Assembly (NCBI GenBank): GCA_028702135.1
Contig: JAQVPJ010000018.1
Span: 1-50,204, forward strand
Length of the DNA: 50,204 nucleotides
Source of the DNA: Eubacteriales bacterium
GTDB lineage: Bacteria; Bacillota; Clostridia; Oscillospirales; CAG-382
Direction of reading: 5' to 3'
Shown here: piece after piece, positions 42,006-49,779 of the stretch
Layout: each line of letters begins with the position of its first letter
How positions within the stretch are numbered: the first letter of the stretch is position 1
Notes under the pieces: generated by a model
The model's input: only the letters and a program-made list of their open reading frames with translations
Databases searched by the model: none
Told to the model about the DNA's origin: nothing
Made by a program: the position numbers and the translations under genes

Positions 42006-42611
42006 ATGGAGATGAAAATTGCAGGATTAAACCTGCATAATGTAGAGCTTATAATATCCGCCGGACTGCCGGAACAGCTTATAAAAAGCGGTCTTGCGCA
42101 GGTTGCTCTTGCGGGACGCTCAAATGTAGGGAAAAGCTCGCTTGTAAACTCGCTTTTGGGTAGGGCGAAGCTCGCAAGAGTAAGCTCCGAGCCGGGTAAA
42201 ACGATTACGATAAATTATTATGAGATAGATAAAAAGCTGTTACTTTGCGATCTTCCCGGTTACGGTTATGCACGTCGCTCAAAAGAGGAGACGAAAAAAT
42301 GGTCGGCACTGACACAGAGTTATTTTGAGATGAACAGCGTAATACGGTTGGTGATTCTGCTCATCGATATCCGTGCAGGCATTACCGATACGGACGCCGT
42401 CATGCTCGATTATATGCATTATTATAATGTGCCGTACATTATCGTTGCCACAAAATGCGATAAGCCCAACAAAACCGAGCTTAACGAAAAGGTAAACGAG
42501 CTTGTCAGAGACAAAAGAATAAAACCGGGCACGGATATAATTCTGTACTCATCCCTTAAAAATATCGGACGAGCAGACTTGTGGAAAAAAATAGCGGAAT
42601 ATACTTTATAA
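42006..42611 (+). CDS. engB: ribosome biogenesis GTPase YsxC/EngB
   Basis: A 201-residue GTPase needed for large ribosomal subunit assembly. G1 motif GRSNVGKSS (about residues 34-42), G3 DLPGYGYARRSKEE (about 80), G4 TKCDKPNK (about 145) and G5 SSLKN. Genetic linkage to lon supports the call. Confidence 0.95.
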   Translation: MEMKIAGLNLHNVELIISAGLPEQLIKSGLAQVALAGRSNVGKSSLVNSLLGRAKLARVSSEPGKTITINYYEIDKKLLLCDLPGYGYARRSKEETKKWSALTQSYFEMNSVIRLVILLIDIRAGITDTDAVMLDYMHYYNVPYIIVATKCDKPNKTELNEKVNELVRDKRIKPGTDIILYSSLKNIGRADLWKKIAEYTL

Positions 42612-42645
42612 CAACAGACCAAATCAGAAAGGGTTTCATATAATA

Positions 42646-43941
42646 ATGCTTCATGACAACATTAAAGTCGGAGAGAACGGACATCTTTATTTTGCGGGAA
42701 TGGATACTGTAGATCTCGCAAAAAAATACGGAACGCCGCTTTATCTGATGGATGAGAATAAGCTAAGGGAGAATTGCCGTACTTTTTTGAAATGTATACA
42801 AAAGCATTTCGGAGAAAAAAGCATCCCGATATTTGCGAGTAAAGCAATAAGTTATCTCGATATTTACAGAATCCTGAAATCCGAAGGTATTGCTACCGAT
42901 GTAGTCTCGGGCGGAGAGATTTTTGCAGCGTCAAAAGCAGGTTTTTCAAGTTCTATGATGTTTTTCCACGGAAACAACAAGACAGATGCGGAGATAGAAT
43001 ATGCGCTCAAAAGTGATGTCGGGTATTTTGTCGTTGACAACAGAGAGGAGCTTGACGAAGTTGCCGCTTGTGCAAAAAAGCACGGAAAGGTACAGCGGAT
43101 TTTGCTCAGACTTGCACCTGGGATTGATCCCCATACCCATAAAGCGGTAGTCACCGGTTCTGTTGACTCAAAGTTCGGAGTAGCTATCGAGACAGGTCAG
43201 GCTATGGAACTTACAAAATACGCGCTTTCAAAGAACAATGTTAAGCTTATAGGCTTTCATTGCCATATAGGTTCACTGATTTTTGAGAACACACCTTTTT
43301 CCGACGCAGCGGAAATAATGCTCTCTTTTATAGCAGAAGTGAGAAAACAGACAGGCTTTACTTCTGAGATGCTAAACCTCGGCGGCGGTTTACCTTCCCG
43401 TTATATTGAGGAGCATCCGACGGTGGATTTAGATAAAACTTTCGCAGCGATCAAAGCGGTGCTCGACAGGTTCCTGCTTAAGTATGATATACGTAAACCC
43501 GTAATTGCTTTTGAACTCGGCAGATATATATGCGCCAATGCAGGCATGACACTATACACAGTCGGCTCATTCAAGTCCATTACCGGCTACAAGAACTATA
43601 TCTCAATAGACGGCGGAATGGCTGACAATCCGAGATACGCGCTTTATCAGTCCCCCTATACAGTACTTGTCGCCGACCGTGCCGGTGAGGACAAAACGGT
43701 TATTGCGACAATAGCGGGACGCTGTTGCGAGAGTGGGGACATTATCCAGGAAGATGTTAAGATACAGCCCTGTAAAAAAGGTGATATTCTTGCGGTTTTA
43801 GTTACAGGCGCTTATAACTATTCAATGTGCTCAAACTACAACAGACTACCAAAACCGGCTATGGTCTGTATTAAAAACAAGGTTGACAGGGTAGTGGTAG
43901 AACGCGAAAGTTACGAGGATATGTGCAAAAACGAGCTCTAA
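42646..43941 (+). CDS. lysA: diaminopimelate decarboxylase
   Basis: Last step of lysine synthesis. 431 residues, fold-III PLP enzyme with PLP Lys66 (FASKAIS), FHCHIGS (about residue 204), LNLGGGLPSRY (about 245), and CCESGDII (about 362) with the active-site Cys. The GAYNYSMCSNYNR C-terminal motif closes the active site. It is the last gene before a bidirectional terminator. No other lysine-pathway gene is adjacent. Confidence 0.94.
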   Translation: MLHDNIKVGENGHLYFAGMDTVDLAKKYGTPLYLMDENKLRENCRTFLKCIQKHFGEKSIPIFASKAISYLDIYRILKSEGIATDVVSGGEIFAASKAGFSSSMMFFHGNNKTDAEIEYALKSDVGYFVVDNREELDEVAACAKKHGKVQRILLRLAPGIDPHTHKAVVTGSVDSKFGVAIETGQAMELTKYALSKNNVKLIGFHCHIGSLIFENTPFSDAAEIMLSFIAEVRKQTGFTSEMLNLGGGLPSRYIEEHPTVDLDKTFAAIKAVLDRFLLKYDIRKPVIAFELGRYICANAGMTLYTVGSFKSITGYKNYISIDGGMADNPRYALYQSPYTVLVADRAGEDKTVIATIAGRCCESGDIIQEDVKIQPCKKGDILAVLVTGAYNYSMCSNYNRLPKPAMVCIKNKVDRVVVERESYEDMCKNEL

Positions 43942-43954
43942 TAAGAATATACTG

Positions 43955-43988
43955 AAAAAAACCGCCGATATAAATCGGTGGTTTTTTG
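43955..43988. terminator. bidirectional terminator after lysA and the deacetylase gene
   Basis: AAAAAACCGCCGAT pairs with ATCGGTGGTTTTTT around TATAA, and both strands end in a T run. It serves the converging lysA and polysaccharide deacetylase transcripts. Confidence 0.88.
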
Positions 43989-44012
43989 TAAACTGTTTGA
44001 TTATGATGCCGG

Positions 44013-45152
44013 TCAGTTCAGTATATCTTGTAATTCGGTGTCCGACATAGGCGTTGTTATAGTAAATCTCGGTATTTCGAATAATTCGGTTCCCACTACG
44101 ACATATGTTTCTTCAGTGGAAAAAGCGGCTTTGAAGCCCGCATCGCGGACGGCTCTTATAGCTTCATCGTCATAATCCCCGTAAGGGTAAGCAAAATAAT
44201 CACTTGGATATGCATTCTGGCTAAGCATCAGGTCATTATAGATATAATTATACGATTGCATTGAGAGTTGATTATGGTTTGAAAAGGTATGGCATTGTTG
44301 ATTTAAGACATCAGCGTACGGAGTCAGATCATTTGCGGTTATATGCTGTAGCGTATTGGTATAATAATCCGGCTCATATTCATTGAAATAAGATGATATT
44401 ATGCTAAATACGGTTGCCTGATAGCCGAATTCTCTTAAAATAGGAGCCGCATATTCTGTATTGGATTTATATCCGTCGTCAAAGCAGAGCACTACACTTT
44501 TTAACGGCAGGGTGCGTTCGCCTTTTATGTACCCGATAAGCTCCTCTATAGTGACAACAGTGAATCCCTCGGTTTTTATAAGCTGCATATGACGTCTGAA
44601 TTCGGTCGTGGAAATGGTTATCTCGTTACCCATCCAGTTTTTTCTTTCCTTATCCTCATCGGGAAGAATATGGTGGTATAACAAAACAGGTATCTTTTCG
44701 GAATTTTCCATTGAACCGATAGTATAAGTGCCGAGAAAATGTCGCTTTATGATGAGATAATCGAACGCTTTTATTGCTCCGTCCTCATCAGCGTCGCCTG
44801 CGGAAAGATACTCGTTTTTAAGTTCATAGAGATTTAAGAAATTACGTTTTAGTTTCAGATAATCACGGCTTGTAATCTTGCCGTCACCGTCAACATCACC
44901 AAGAACGACAGCTTTATATGTACCGTCTTTGCAGTTGATAATATTACCCGTTCCGACATAGTCCGTATCGGAAAGAGTTGTTTCTCCGTCGGTAACACTT
45001 AAAACCGATGATAAAAGAGCTTTCAGTTCCGATACGGTTGATTCGGGAGCGATACCGGTTATGTTACGTTCGTCGGTATATGCAGCGGAAACACTAAAGC
45101 AGAATGTAAACAGCATCGCCGCAAAAAGCAGAGCGGAGAAGATTCTTTTCAT
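44013..45152 (-). CDS. secreted polysaccharide deacetylase with type I dockerin
   Basis: 379 residues with an N-terminal signal peptide (MKRIFSALLFAAMLFTFCFSVSA). Residues ~80-145 hold two dockerin repeats: GDVDGDGKITSRDYLKLKRNF and GDADEDGAIKAFDYLIIKRHF, each with a calcium-binding loop and a helix. A NodB deacetylase domain follows, with VVLCFDDGYKSN (catalytic Asp and metal Asp, about residue 222), SNHNQLS (metal His region) and FAYPYGDYDDEA. NodB enzymes remove acetyl groups from xylan, chitin or peptidoglycan. The dockerin implies binding to a cohesin scaffold, which suggests a cellulosome-type function outside the cell (inference). Confidence 0.9.
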   Translation of the reverse strand: MKRIFSALLFAAMLFTFCFSVSAAYTDERNITGIAPESTVSELKALLSSVLSVTDGETTLSDTDYVGTGNIINCKDGTYKAVVLGDVDGDGKITSRDYLKLKRNFLNLYELKNEYLSAGDADEDGAIKAFDYLIIKRHFLGTYTIGSMENSEKIPVLLYHHILPDEDKERKNWMGNEITISTTEFRRHMQLIKTEGFTVVTIEELIGYIKGERTLPLKSVVLCFDDGYKSNTEYAAPILREFGYQATVFSIISSYFNEYEPDYYTNTLQHITANDLTPYADVLNQQCHTFSNHNQLSMQSYNYIYNDLMLSQNAYPSDYFAYPYGDYDDEAIRAVRDAGFKAAFSTEETYVVVGTELFEIPRFTITTPMSDTELQDILN

Positions 45153-45179
45153 GATAATTACTCCATTTCAAACAAAGGT

Positions 45180-45776
45180 TTAAATTATAATAAACTTACC
45201 GAAATATCCCGGTTGATGAAAATCAGGGTTTTCACTCTCAACCGGAGACCACATCCCATAATGTGCATTCTCGGTTTTGTCGCCGCATTTATAAAAGTTA
45301 TCGAAAAACACATCACCGCCGGAAAAACTGCTTTTTCCGAAAAGAGTATTAATCTGTTCAAAGGTAAAAAATGTTTCTACTGACCAGTAATCATTATGTT
45401 TTTCGGTTCTTACTGAAGGTAGTTCGATTAACTCATGGATATGTGTTTTGTTTTTCCGGTCTGTACGTACAGATGCCAAAAAAGCACCGTTAGAGTTCAT
45501 CTCGAAATTCATATATAAGGGGTTATCCTTATTGAATCGCACAAAAAACTCAAGGCAGCTGTCCTCATAAACGGGATCCCCGTAATTTTCATAAATTGCT
45601 TTAGTATTGCTCTCAAAAGCAGTCATTTTCAAAGCAATACCCTTATCTTTTACGAGTAAAAGCTGTCCGTATGCTCTCGGTGTGTATCCGAAAAGCCACT
45701 TGTAGCAGCTTATCTCCGCTTTCGGTACGTCGGTAAAATCTATATCGCTTTTTGTTAAAACATTATAAGACTGCAT
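45180..45776 (-). CDS. carbohydrate-binding family 9-like protein
   Basis: 198 residues, no signal peptide. The sequence matches the CBM9-like group found as free-standing proteins in Firmicutes, with WLFGYTPRAYGQLLLV, a central DPVYEDSCLEFFVRF segment and a C-terminal HYGMWSPVESENPDFHQPGYFG. Classical CBM9 binds reducing ends of glucans and xylans, but cytoplasmic single-domain members have no established role. It lies 27 bases before the deacetylase on the same strand and shares its promoter region at 45813-45841. Confidence 0.82.
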   Translation of the reverse strand: MQSYNVLTKSDIDFTDVPKAEISCYKWLFGYTPRAYGQLLLVKDKGIALKMTAFESNTKAIYENYGDPVYEDSCLEFFVRFNKDNPLYMNFEMNSNGAFLASVRTDRKNKTHIHELIELPSVRTEKHNDYWSVETFFTFEQINTLFGKSSFSGGDVFFDNFYKCGDKTENAHYGMWSPVESENPDFHQPGYFGKFIII

Positions 45777-45812
45777 ATTTCCTCCGGTAATTCTTTTACT
45801 TTTAGCATTATA

Positions 45813-45841
45813 ATAATACCATTTTATTTAAATTAAGTCAA
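45813..45841 (-). promoter_or_regulatory. sigma-A promoter of the CBM9-like/deacetylase pair
   Basis: Minus strand: TTGACT (45841-45836), a 17-base spacer and TATTAT (45818-45813). Confidence 0.65.
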
Positions 45842-45842
45842 C

Positions 45843-45871
45843 TTGTAAAATCAAAACAAATGTAGTATAAT
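45843..45871 (+). promoter_or_regulatory. sigma-A promoter of the Xer recombinase gene
   Basis: TTGTAA (45843-45848), a 17-base spacer and TATAAT (45866-45871), 48 bases before the start. Its -35 is one base away from the -35 of the divergent promoter. Confidence 0.65.
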
Positions 45872-45918
45872 ATTGCCATAACATATGTTTGTATCTTTAT
45901 TGTGGAGGTGTAAGGGTT

Positions 45919-46911
45919 GTGGATGAAGTTCCGGTAGTGATAAATTCATTTCTCGCGTATAAAGAGACAATACAGAACTGCTCACCGCTCACAGTTAAGG
46001 AATACTATAATGACCTGCGCACTTTTTTCCGCTATATTATCGCAAAGCGGGGAGGTAAAGACCTTTCGGAGCTTGAACAGGTCGATATATCCTCTGTCGA
46101 TTTAACGCTTGCGGGATCTGTGAGTACAGACGAGATATATTCCTTTCTCCTGTTTTTATCCAAAGAAAAAAATAACCGTTCTGCAGCGCTTGCGCGTAAG
46201 CTATCTGCAATAAAATCGTTTTATAAATATCATACTCAAAAATCAAAAAAACTGACAGAAAACCCTGCAAGAGAGATAGACAGCCCTAATATCAAACATC
46301 CTCTGCCGAAATATCTTTCGCTTGACGAGAGCATACGGTTGCTTAAGAGCATAAAAAGCGACAGTATCACAAAAGAGCGTGATTATTGCATCATCACATT
46401 GTTCCTCAACTGTGGAATGCGCTTATCGGAGCTTGTCGGCATCGACTTAAACGATATAAGCGATGATATGTCCAAACTAACTGTTACCGGCAAGGGCAGA
46501 AAAATGCGAACTATATACCTCAACGATGCATGCAGGAACGCTCTTGAAGCGTATCTGAAAGTGCGTGCGCAAAAGGCTATGTCAAAGGGGAAAACCATTA
46601 TAGACAAGAACGCCCTGTTCTTAAGCGGAAAAAACCGAAGGATTTCCAATAAAACCGTTCAATGGCTGATAAAAAAGCAACTTGCGGAAAGCGGATTGGA
46701 AGGGAAGGGCTATTCGGTACATAAGCTTCGTCACACAGCAGCGACTCTGATGTATAATACCGGAAACGTCGATATTAGGGCTCTGCAGGATATTTTGGGA
46801 CATGAACAGCTCAACACAACTCAGATATATACTCATGTTTCGGATAAAAAGCTTGAGGAGGCCATGAAAGCCAATCCGTTATCCAATATAAACACAGACA
46901 AGGAAAATTAA
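45919..46911 (+). CDS. Xer-type tyrosine recombinase
   Basis: 330 residues from GTG 45919 (GGAGGTG eight bases upstream). The N-terminal SAM-like DNA-binding domain (about residues 10-120) is followed by the catalytic domain. It has Arg in NCGMRLSELVG, Lys in the GKGRKMRTI hairpin, HKLRHTAATL (His and Arg), LGHEQLNTTQIYTHV with His and the nucleophilic Tyr. This is the layout of XerC/XerD chromosome dimer resolution enzymes. No phage or integron genes are adjacent, which favours a housekeeping Xer. XerC and XerD cannot be told apart here. Confidence 0.9.
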   Translation: MDEVPVVINSFLAYKETIQNCSPLTVKEYYNDLRTFFRYIIAKRGGKDLSELEQVDISSVDLTLAGSVSTDEIYSFLLFLSKEKNNRSAALARKLSAIKSFYKYHTQKSKKLTENPAREIDSPNIKHPLPKYLSLDESIRLLKSIKSDSITKERDYCIITLFLNCGMRLSELVGIDLNDISDDMSKLTVTGKGRKMRTIYLNDACRNALEAYLKVRAQKAMSKGKTIIDKNALFLSGKNRRISNKTVQWLIKKQLAESGLEGKGYSVHKLRHTAATLMYNTGNVDIRALQDILGHEQLNTTQIYTHVSDKKLEEAMKANPLSNINTDKEN

Positions 46912-46916
46912 ACACA

Positions 46917-47648
46917 ATGCTTGAAAAAACATATAGAATCACAAGTTATGATGTAGGGTCAGACGGATTCGTAAAGATAAGCGCACTTCAAAAATACATG
47001 CAGCAGCTCGCGCGTGAAGACTGCAACGGCTATGGAGCGACATATGAGAATATGCGAAAGGACAACATAGTTTTCGTTATAACAAAGCTCGGGATGGATA
47101 TATTCGAGGATATCCGGAGCGATGAGGTCATTTCTATAAAAACCATAAGCAATAGGGTTGAGGGAGTGCACTTTGTACGTGAGTTCTTAATTAATAAGAA
47201 CGGAAAGAAGGCTGCTTACGCAAGCACGTACTGGGTGCTTTTGAATTATGAAAAACGCACGGTGGTACGGCCTAAGAACTTTGGTTATCCTATGGTTGCC
47301 TACAACCTGCCGCTCGAAAGCATTGAGGTTCCGAGAAGGCTTTTTCAAAAGAACGGAAGCGAATATAACGCCGGGATCAGAAAGGTTGTCTATTCCGACC
47401 TTGACGAGAATAATCACCTCAATAACTGTGTATATACCGATATTGCGCTTGATGTCTCACCTGTGGACATTTATTCCTACAAGGTCAGCAAGGTATTTAT
47501 AAACTTCACGAACGAAGCTCGTTTGGGTGATATATTGAATATTTCAATTATTAAAGGTGAAAACTCCTTTTGTCTGAATGCACACAACGATACGGCAAAC
47601 AGAGCGTGTTTTGAGGCGGAGCTGTTTTTTTCGAAGGTTATTAAATAA
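46917..47648 (+). CDS. acyl-ACP thioesterase
   Basis: 243 residues with the double hotdog fold of bacterial acyl-ACP thioesterases. The N-terminal half starts TYRITSYDVGSDGFVKISALQKYMQQLA with the typical DCNGYGATYE helix. The second half has the conserved Asp/Asn/His segment SDLDENNHLNNCVY (about residue 162), matching the DMNxHVNN-type catalytic region. It releases free fatty acids from acyl carrier protein. It follows the Xer gene by 5 bases. Confidence 0.88.
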   Translation: MLEKTYRITSYDVGSDGFVKISALQKYMQQLAREDCNGYGATYENMRKDNIVFVITKLGMDIFEDIRSDEVISIKTISNRVEGVHFVREFLINKNGKKAAYASTYWVLLNYEKRTVVRPKNFGYPMVAYNLPLESIEVPRRLFQKNGSEYNAGIRKVVYSDLDENNHLNNCVYTDIALDVSPVDIYSYKVSKVFINFTNEARLGDILNISIIKGENSFCLNAHNDTANRACFEAELFFSKVIK

Positions 47649-47730
47649 ACCACTTTTTTCTATTGAAAATTCAATATAACTGTAATATAATTATTTTTTG
47701 GTGAAATAACCGCTTTGGCAGGTGATAAAA

Positions 47731-48195
47731 TTGGCAGAGAACGGAAGAAAGCTAATAGCTAATAACCGAAAAGCATATCACGATTATTATGTAGAGGAGA
47801 CTTATGAAGCAGGCATCGAGCTGTGTGGTACTGAGGTCAAGTCACTTCGGAACGGGCAGGTCAATCTTAAGGATTCCTACTGTCAGATAAAAAACGGCAG
47901 TCTGATCGCATACGGGATACATATAAGTCCGTATGAGAAGGGGAATATATTCAACCGTGTTCCTACTAGGGAACGCACTCTTCTTATGCACAAGCGGGAG
48001 ATTTTAAAGCTGTTTGCTCTTGTCGGTCAGAAAGGGTATTCTCTGATTCCTATTTCTCTTTATTTCAAGGGTAAATGGGTAAAAATGGAGATAGGGTTAT
48101 GCAAGGGTAAAAAGCTCTATGACAAGCGTGAAACAGAAGCAAAAAAGACAATGGCGCGGGATGCCGCGAGGGAGTTATCCGACCGTGGGAATTGA
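47731..48195 (+). CDS. smpB: SsrA-binding protein SmpB
   Basis: Partner of tmRNA in rescue of stalled ribosomes. 154 residues starting at TTG 47731, with AGGTG 7 bases upstream; a GTG at 47722 is in frame but lies on that site. It has the OB-fold core (KAYHDYYVEETYEAGIELCGTEVKSLR, VNLKDSYCQI) and the C-terminal tail, KKLYDKRETEAKKTMARDAAREL, that inserts into the ribosome. The tmRNA gene lies 1.2 kb downstream, separated only by two phospholipase-like genes. Confidence 0.95.
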   Translation: MAENGRKLIANNRKAYHDYYVEETYEAGIELCGTEVKSLRNGQVNLKDSYCQIKNGSLIAYGIHISPYEKGNIFNRVPTRERTLLMHKREILKLFALVGQKGYSLIPISLYFKGKWVKMEIGLCKGKKLYDKRETEAKKTMARDAARELSDRGN

Positions 48196-48226
48196 AAAGT
48201 ACACATAAATTAAGAGAGGTATTTAT

Positions 48227-48889
48227 ATGGCTTCCTGGTTTGTTCATCTTAGGATAGCTGATATTCTTGCTGATGATTTTGATGTAGACCTTACAGAATT
48301 TGTTATAGGTAATTTAGCTCCCGATAGCGGGGAAATATTAAAAGACAGCAAATACCAACCACCCAGCAATGTTACTCATTGGAAAACAGATCAAGAAAAC
48401 CGTTTAATTCAACCCGATAACTTTTATAAAACATATTTAACATCTTGTAAAAAAGACAGCCGTTCGTTTTATTTGGGTTATTATTCTCATTTGATTACGG
48501 ATTATTTTTGGCATGAGGAATTAATAAAATTATATAAAGAAAACAATTGGGAACGCCATAATAATAGGCATTCGATTTATTCGTGGAATTACAATGTTGA
48601 TATGATATTTTTAAGACAACATCCAAAAATGCGTGCGTATAACATTTTGAAGAACATAAGTGATTTTAAGAATACCTATCTGGACTATTTCAGTCAAGAC
48701 GCAATAATCAAGAAAATCAAAGATATATACATGGTGTATAACACAGACTATACACCAACAGAAGAAAATGAGTATTTAAATAGTGAAACGATTGATTTGT
48801 TTATTAATAAAACAGTAGACATTATAAGGAGAAAAATTCGTGCCTTCAATGATGATTCATCTGCTTGCGGCGCACAAGTTATGCGCTGA
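48227..48889 (+). CDS. zinc-dependent phospholipase C-like protein, copy 1
   Basis: 220 residues, no signal peptide. The motifs of the zinc-dependent PLC-like family are visible: N-terminal SWFVHLRIAD (His), VIGNLAPDSGE (about residue 30), THWKT (about 51), and GYYSHLITDYFWHEE (about 92) with the His-x3-Asp pair. Such proteins are predicted metal-dependent hydrolases of unknown substrate. Its codons are more A/T-rich than its neighbours (many AAT, AAA, TTT and ATA), which hints at separate acquisition. Its end overlaps the next gene by 50 bases. Confidence 0.82.
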   Translation: MASWFVHLRIADILADDFDVDLTEFVIGNLAPDSGEILKDSKYQPPSNVTHWKTDQENRLIQPDNFYKTYLTSCKKDSRSFYLGYYSHLITDYFWHEELIKLYKENNWERHNNRHSIYSWNYNVDMIFLRQHPKMRAYNILKNISDFKNTYLDYFSQDAIIKKIKDIYMVYNTDYTPTEENEYLNSETIDLFINKTVDIIRRKIRAFNDDSSACGAQVMR

Positions 48890-49442
48890 CACAGAACCGC
48901 TATTCTGTATAGGAACGGTTGCACCCGACGCGGTGCGTTCGAGAGAGGAAAAGGATATTACACATTTCCGTACAGCAAAAAACCGTGAAAGAGCACTTGT
49001 AGAACTTGCAGAAAAAACAAAAAAAGACAGCCCTTTCGAAGAGGGTGTTCTGCTGCATCTGTTTTTGGATTGGCGCTGGGATAATAAAGCATATAAGAAT
49101 TATTCTGTGACTCATGACGAGGAAAACTGGTTTTATACTTACAGGCATGAGATAGCATTGGCAGGAGCCTATATATACCATAACTGCGATTGGAGCAGGG
49201 AGGTTTGGCAAGGTATGCTCGAGTGTCCTGAGAGTATGTACGGAAAAACGCCGGGTGTTTGCGATAGGGAAGTGACAGAATTTTTAAAGAGGAATTACAG
49301 ATGGCATGAAGAGAACAATATAGGGCCTTCCGAGGCATATTCACCGGAGTTCGTGGAAGATTTTACAAACAGAACGGTTGTGGAATTTTTTAACTGGCGA
49401 AAAGGTATAATATTAAATGCATCAGAAAATACGGGGGCGTAA
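48840..49442 (+). CDS. zinc-dependent phospholipase C-like protein, copy 2
   Basis: 200 residues from GTG 48840, preceded by AAGGAG. It has the same order of motifs as copy 1: MMIHLLAAHKL (His), GTVAPDAVRS, THFRT and LLHLFLDWRWD (His-x3-Asp), followed by a longer helical C-terminus. The two overlap by 50 bases in different frames, so they are co-translated and possibly functional partners. The last 10 bases of the gene form the 5' end of the tmRNA, and the tmRNA promoter lies inside its C-terminal codons. Confidence 0.82.
   Translation: MPSMMIHLLAAHKLCADTEPLFCIGTVAPDAVRSREEKDITHFRTAKNRERALVELAEKTKKDSPFEEGVLLHLFLDWRWDNKAYKNYSVTHDEENWFYTYRHEIALAGAYIYHNCDWSREVWQGMLECPESMYGKTPGVCDREVTEFLKRNYRWHEENNIGPSEAYSPEFVEDFTNRTVVEFFNWRKGIILNASENTGA
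49381..49411 (+). promoter_or_regulatory. candidate tmRNA promoter inside the upstream gene
   Basis: TATAAT (49406-49411) lies 22 bases before the mature tmRNA 5' end, with only a weak TGGAAT-like -35 around 49381. RNase P would trim the few extra leader bases. Confidence 0.45.
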
Positions 49443-49779
49443 AGGTTTCGACGGGGATTTTGAACCGATATAAGCGAGCAGAAGAGCGTGACTTCTCTAA
49501 AAAACGTAAATTAAATTTAAACGCTAAGAAAAACGTAGCACTCGCTGCCTAATCGGCAGCCGTCGGACCCGGAAGGACTACGAGCCGGGTTTTGGCGTCA
49601 CACAGTAGTGAACGTGAACGGAATTAAGCTTTGCTTTCTGTCATGAACTTATGAAGCTACCAAGCATTTCAGCCTGCTCTTTGGCGGTAATGTAAGGGAA
49701 TGTAAAAAAAGAGATACGCTCGTAGAAAGTGCCGGCAAGAGGTTTTCGGACAGGGGTTCGATTCCCCTCGCCTCCACCA
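49433..49779 (+). ncRNA. ssrA: transfer-messenger RNA
   Basis: 347 nt. The 5' GGGGGCG pairs with 3' CGCCTCC followed by ACCA, and TTTCGACGGGG and GGTTCGATTCC are the conserved tRNA-like parts. The tag reading frame ends at TAA 49550-49552 after AACGTAGCACTCGCTGCC; the likely tag is AKKNVALAA (49523-49549), assuming the usual Ala resume codon. Pseudoknot-type inverted repeats follow (GGCAGC and CCCGG/CCGGG near 49555-49590). Its 3' end also appears to be an integration site. Confidence 0.96.

Noticed and set aside
45919-46911. Xer-type recombinase as integrase of a mobile element
   Set aside because: It is flanked by housekeeping genes, has its own promoter and there is no attachment repeat or cargo around it.
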